Assembly (NCBI RefSeq): GCF_009730915.1
Contig: NC_052476.1
Location: forward strand, 18,953,257 to 19,017,256
DNA: 64,000 bases
DNA from: Dioscorea cayenensis subsp. rotundata
Lineage: Eukaryota > Streptophyta > Magnoliopsida > Dioscoreales > Dioscoreaceae
Direction of reading: 5' to 3'
Part shown: one piece after another, positions 58,927 through 64,000 of the stretch
Position numbering within the stretch: position 1 is the first letter of the stretch
Layout of the letters: each line of letters starts with the position of its first letter
Translations under genes and position numbers: made by a program
Notes under the pieces: generated by a model
The model's input: the letters and a program-made list of their open reading frames with translations, nothing else
Database searches by the model: none
Told to the model about the DNA's origin: nothing

Positions 58927-60760
58927 TCACTTTGGATTGAATCTTTTGAACTTCATAACGCCTTCTTTTACGGAGATCATGAGTGTAGAAAAAAATTTTT
59001 GGTGATATATGTTTTGGATTACGTCACCTTTAATATAACCTCCTTGTATTTGAGAAATACTAAAAGCATTGTTATCTTCATAAATTCTTGTAGCATTTGT
59101 TATTCTTGATGGTAATTTGCGGGATATTTGTATATGCTCAATCATAGATCGTAACCATTGGCATTCACGACTTGCTTCATGGAGAGCTAGAATTTGAGCA
59201 TGATTTGATGAAGTAGTTTGTAAGAGTTTGTTTTGTGGAGCAGCCATGAGATAGTTTGTACCATTGTAAGAAAACATGTATCCGATCCGAGATACGCCCT
59301 TTGTGAGGGATCGAGACGGATACCCAGACTGTCGACAAAACACTGTGAGGTTGGATGAAGATTCTTGTCGATAGAATAAACCCGGATCTGTGGTTCCTCG
59401 TAAATAACGTAGCACATCTTTTTACTCCTTTCCGGTGTCTTCGTGTCGGTGTAGAAGCGTATCTTGCTAGAAGATTTCTTTGCAAAAAGCTATATCGAGT
59501 GCGGTATTATTTGCAAGGTACATTAATGCACCGATTGCACTTAAATATGGAGTTTTCGGACCAAGAATGATCTCTCCTTCTTCGGGTGGGCGAAATGGAT
59601 CTTCTGAACATCGAAGTTCGGACGACCATTGGGCGTACTCGGTGGATAAGCCTTCTCCATATTGAATCTCTTGACACCTTTTTACGTATGGGTTGATTGA
59701 TGCACAAATATTCACGAGGATAAAGTGCTCGATTTGTATACCTAGGCAATTTGGTCTTTCCCAAATCTTTCATTTCAAATTCTTTTTCTCGAGATATGAT
59801 CTTTGCGATTCTGCAATTTCGGGAAGGAGTACCTACAAGATTTAAATCATCCACATATCTTTGCTATCACGACAAAACCGTTAGTATAACTTTTTAATAA
59901 ACACACATGGACATATACTATCATTTTGGTACCCTTCTTTTTATAAGATATTCATTTGAGACGGTTATACCACATCCAGTCCAGATTGTTTTTAACCCAT
60001 AAAGAGATCTACGTAATTTAATAGAGTATAAATGATGATTATTTGTAATGTTTGTTTTTCTATATCCTTGAGGGATTTTCATATATATGTCATTTTCAAG
60101 TAATCCATACGAGATATCTTTGTGACAACATCCATCAGTTGCATATCTAATTTATTACTTCTTTGCCATAGCAATTAAAAAAATCGAAAAAGTAATTCCA
60201 TCCATTACGGAGAGTATGTCTCTTCATAATCAATACCGAGGCGTTTGAGAAAAAAACCTTGAGCAACCAGGTCTTGCTTTGTATCTCATAATTTGATTAT
60301 TTTTCATTTCTTTTTCTCACGAAACACCCATTTATAACCATTGGTTTTATCCCTTACGGTGTTGGCACTATCGGTCCCAAACACCTCACGTTTTGATAGA
60401 AATTTAGCTCGACTGGATAGCTTCTTTCCATTTTTGGCCAATCATTTCTTTGTCGACATTCTTGATGGATCGTGGCTCCGGATCATTATCAGTATTTATT
60501 TCTATATACTGTAGCCACATTGTAGATGAATATATCATTTATTTCGGTCTCATGCCGATTCGATCTTTGACCATCATCTACATAGCAAATTGAATTTTCA
60601 ACATTTTTCGGAAATATCATCCCCCATTTGATTCTTCATTAACTTGATTACGAGGGTTTTATAATTTCCTCTCCCTTTTTCACATGGGAGATCCTTATCT
60701 TTATTTTTTTACGCTTCCTTTTTCTAGGAGCTGAATCTTTGGCATCAATTGGTCTTCCAC
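58927..60760 (-). pseudogene. Copia reverse transcriptase and RNase H remnants
   Basis: From high to low coordinates: KARLVAQGFSQ-like words near 60260, the SLYGLKQSG...MWYNRL region near 59960-60010 (partly in shifted frames), DDLNLVGT and EFEMKDLGKTK at 59775-59854, then RNase H with YLRGTTDPGLFY, SSNHAQILALHEASRECQWL and GGYIKGD at 58927-59415. Frames change repeatedly; stops are frequent. Domains are those of copia pol. Confidence 0.75.
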
Positions 60761-60849
60761 GTTTTTTTGTCGTGGTTTATTTTTCTACTTGATTTTCTTT
60801 CGATGGATTCTTAGGAATCTCAATTCTTGCGAGGGAGCATTAGCGGTGG

Positions 60850-62150
60850 TATATATGATTTGGTTACCATTTTAGTATCGGTGAATGCATCGGGTATTTC
60901 ATTTTGCAATATTTTTGCAATTTAATGATCCTTTGAACTTCAAGTTCACATTCATTGAGTGCGAGGATCATATGTATGTAATCGTGATGCATTCAATCAA
61001 TTTCTTTTGGCTCATTTTGAGTAATCATTTCTCCCCTAATGCGGGGAAGGCAGTTCATCAAAATGACAATCTGCAAATCTTGCGATAAATACATCCCTGA
61101 TTAATGGTTCTAAATATCGTATAATTGAAGGGGAATCATAACCAACATATATACCAAGTCTGCGTTGTGGACCCATTTTTGTACTGATTTGGTGGTGGTA
61201 TTGGCACATATCTTTGCATGACGAATATTCTTATATATGAAATATCGAGGGCTCTTTACCCATAACAAGTTGGTGTGGTGAATATGAATTACATGCGAGT
61301 GGGTCGGGATCCGTATTAAAAGCTGCGGCATGCAAAATAGCATGACCCCACGCACTTGTAGGCGGTTTACGTCCTTAATAACATTGGGACGAGCGATAAT
61401 CTGAGTCTTTTAATTAATGACTCCACTGACCCATTTTAGGGTATGTACATGAGCTCTTGGATGCTCAACATGTATTCAAGCTGCCATACTGATAATCATA
61501 AAAATGATTTTTGATGAAAAATTCACTGAGCATTATCAAGGCGAATTGTCTTTATGGGATAATCTGGAAATTGTGCTTTAAGCGATAATTTGTGCCAATA
61601 ACCTTGCAAATGCTACATTCCTTGTGAGGCGAGTGAAACATGGGACCATCTGAGTCGATCATCGATTAAAACCATAAAAATACCTAAATGGTCCACATGA
61701 TGGATGTATTGGTCCACATATGTCTCCTTGTATTCTTTCTAAAAAAATTTAGGGAGATTCACGAGTCACCTTTTGTTATAGAAGGTGCGGTTATTAGCTT
61801 TCCCATTGAACATCTTTGAACATGCGTATTCATTATGTGTTAGGATTTTTATAATCCTTCGGGTGGGTGTCCATGAGAACTAGTAATAATCCGGTAGCAA
61901 CATAATAGCACCGGGATGTCCAAGTCTTTCATGCCATATTTTAAATATCTACGGGTCATTAACCTTAGGGGTTAATACCAGTATGTGATTCCATCACTTT
62001 GATACGTGTAAAATATAATCCACGAGGATATCACGGGAAAGCTTTCAAGTACGCGTTTTTGGCATGAAATAACTTGTGTAATATAAAGATATTCTTTTTC
62101 CTTCCTTATCAACCCAGTCTCTAAATGATATCCATTGAGGGCGTATATCT
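60850..62150 (-). pseudogene. Copia integrase remnant
   Basis: The clearest block (61110-61355) encodes pieces of the C-terminal integrase region, for example MLFCMPQLLIRI and KSVQKWVHNADLVY, where copia usually has HAAALIRIRP and KMGPQRRLGIY. The catalytic core further right is too decayed to place the Asp/Glu residues. Confidence 0.55.
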
Positions 62151-62180
62151 TTCTAAAAGCTTAAAAGGTTCCTCCTAGAC

Positions 62181-62400
62181 TTAGGGGAATAGAGAGCATT
62201 TTTCATCTGCAAGGATGTTCCATTTAGCGACATCAATCTTTGCTTCTCGAGAACCTTCAACCGGTCGATGACCACTGCTATTGTGGCTATATATGCCTTT
62301 CTCATTGATAAGGATATAAAAATATTTTTTTCTTGTCAAAATAGTATGCGTTGTCCATGATCGATAATGCATTCATCATCGACCATATTCTAACAAAAGC
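62181..62400 (-). pseudogene. Copia protease remnant
   Basis: Encodes WTTHTILTRKKYF and later AKWNILADEKCSLFP, matching the segment following the aspartic protease motif (D-S-G/A-T-T-H-T-I-L). The catalytic Asp itself is lost to a frameshift. Confidence 0.5.
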
Positions 62401-62559
62401 AGAAAGAAAAAAACATAATTTAATAAAAACATAAAAGACATATTACATACTAGATCTATAAGAAAATCGACATATCTAAATATGTATTTTTCGATTACAT
62501 TTAAATTATTTATGGAATTATCCTCTATTTGGATCAACTATGGGGTTGTCGACAAAAAT

Positions 62560-63500
62560 TTGTCTCAATATCTTTACCTTTCTTGTTTTTTTAAGTGATT
62601 CTTGGTAAAGATGGACAAAATGTTTTGAGGGTCCTGCAAATTCGGACCGATGACCTTCGAGCCTAGCGATAGCATGTATCTTTCTTTGTCTCTAACCCCA
62701 TCTTGTGGCTTTGTTGCTTTACGTTGATGTACATCAATTACATTATCGCGTGGTCCGATATTATTTCGGCCCCCACCGCGACCGCGTAGTCCTCGACCAC
62801 CATAATTTCCTCGTCCACGCGGTTTTTAAAAACTAGCACGCGACCACGCCATCTTCTTTGCCCAAAAATTAATTTACAGCGGTGGTCGTTTGATCCGGAT
62901 GAGTCGAGATTGATGATTACGCATCAACAATTCATTGTTTTGCTCCGCCACGAGGAGACAGAAATTAATTGGAGAATTTTGTAAAAATTCTTTTCTCTAT
63001 ATTGTTGTTGTAATATAACATTTCGATGCGTGAAATGTTGTAAATGTTTTTCTCGAGCATCATTCCTTACATCACTTTGTTTCTCCGCGAGGCAATCTTT
63101 GAAACAATTTTAAATAGCTCGGGAATTATATTCTTGCAGCTTTTTAAAATCTTGAAACACGAGGCTTGACCAATCATTGCGTGCTTTGGGCAAGTAGACC
63201 ATTATGAGATGTTCAAATCTCTCTTTCAGGGATAACCACAATTCCTGTGGATCCTCGATGGTCAAATATTCATTCTTGAGGCCATCATCGATATGATGCC
63301 TTATAAATATTAAGGCCTTAGCCTTATTGTCACTAGGCTCATTGTTATTAGCCTCGATAGTTTTTACTCGGGTTTCTTGCTTTCAGATGGAGCTTGATAT
63401 CGAGGCTCCAGGGATATATAATTGCTCCCGAGATTTGAAGGGCCTCGAAATTCTCTTTTTTTGCAATATTTGTCATTTTCTCTTCAAAAATAATAATACA
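62560..63500 (-). pseudogene. Copia gag remnant with RG-rich tail
   Basis: 62750-62830 on the minus strand reads RGRGNYGGRGLRGRGGGRNN, the Arg/Gly-rich part of gag. Next comes a degenerate knuckle region ending NLQDPQNIL (copia gags commonly have C-R-T-P-K-H-L). The N-terminal half (62900-63350) is only faintly recognisable. A GC-rich block at 63720-63860 to its right may be the 5' leader. Confidence 0.5.
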
Positions 63501-64000
63501 ACATGTAATTAGAATAGAAGTCAGAATAAAATATAAAAGCATCTATCTTTGTTCATATATACGTGATCTCTATTCATGTATGATACTATTCATGTATACT
63601 GATGTCTTGTTCATACTGTTTGCAATTATTGCGACATTGGGAATTAAAATTTTGTTTGAAAGTGATTATAAGTTAAAAAGGGAAAGAAGAAGTAAAAGAT
63701 AGGGGAGAGAAGAAAAGTAGGGGGGCCGGAGAAAAAGTCGGCCGAGTCGGAAATGGAGAAAAAGCGGGCGAGTTGCCGGGAGGCTCGAAGGGGCGGCGGA
63801 GTAGAAGAGGCGGCGGAGAGAAAAAAAGGGGCCCGGCGGGATTTTTACGAGTTTTTGTCAGCGATCGCCGGGATCGGGAGGGTCATGCGAAACTTAGGAA
63901 AGATGATGCTTGATAATTTGGATTTGATGGAAAAACCTCATTGTAATAATAATATTATTGTTTTTCTTGTTTATTTTTAAAAAAATCTTGGTAATATTAG

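Larger units (their letters stand above)
58226..64000 (-). mobile_element. Ty1/copia retrotransposon, decayed, minus strand
   Basis: Read from right to left: gag, protease, integrase, reverse transcriptase, RNase H, polypurine tract (AAGGGGGAG at 58583-58591) and the 3' LTR (58226-58582). All domains are broken by many small indels. The 5' LTR is not seen and should lie at or beyond the right edge. Confidence 0.85.

Noticed and set aside
1-64000. CRISPR array, tRNA or rRNA genes
   Set aside because: No array of identical repeats with unique spacers was seen; the 47.1-47.7 kb repeats are contiguous and lack spacers. No tRNA cloverleaf motifs or rRNA segments were recognised.

Overview
This is eukaryotic DNA from the nuclear genome of a flowering plant. 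It is AT-rich and dominated by transposons and their remains. It carries intron-rich genes with plant-specific families: PP2 phloem lectins, an EXO84C-type exocyst subunit, a plant-type O-fucosyltransferase and a plant Rab5 (RABF2). A gap of exactly 1000 N (53607-54606) marks it as draft scaffold. I cannot name the species. No prokaryotic genes, CRISPR array or tRNA gene was recognised.

Layout. 1-1318 is the decayed 3' end of a CACTA (En/Spm) transposon. 2690-4920 is a PP2 pseudogene split by two abutting Harbinger-like MITEs. 6160-25600 is a segmental repeat present in three copies (A, B, C). Each copy starts with a + strand PP2 pseudogene; copies A and B also end with a - strand PP2-A gene. 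Copy A carries a LINE lacking its endonuclease region and ends in a broken PP2-A fragment. Copy B carries a complete Ty1/copia element (13516-18390) inside its PP2 pseudogene and ends in the only intact PP2-A gene (20723-21858). Copy C stops before any PP2-A gene.

25.9-53 kb is the gene-rich part. In order: a ribonuclease H2 subunit C homologue (-), EXO84C (-), a small OTU deubiquitinase (+), an O-fucosyltransferase (-), the ribosome biogenesis factor NOP53/SMO4 (-) and a Rab5-type GTPase RABF2 (-). I rebuilt exon structures by splice signals and reading phase. NOP53 (359 aa), RABF2 (203 aa), the OTU protein (225 aa) and PP2-A (187 aa) give uninterrupted frames. RNase H2C, EXO84C and the O-fucosyltransferase each need one extra base to be ignored.

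54.6-64 kb is AT-rich intergenic DNA, another CACTA end (57927) and a second, heavily decayed copia element in - orientation (58226 to beyond the window edge).

The genes do not form a pathway; they are ordinary housekeeping genes (vesicle traffic, RNA/DNA hybrid removal, ribosome assembly, ubiquitin editing, glycosylation) beside a decaying lectin cluster. I found no convincing undescribed system. The most notable points are a higher-order minisatellite directly upstream of NOP53, two GC-AG introns, the PP2 segmental duplication, a near-perfect 42-bp inverted repeat at a duplication junction, and a recurring single-base frameshift pattern.
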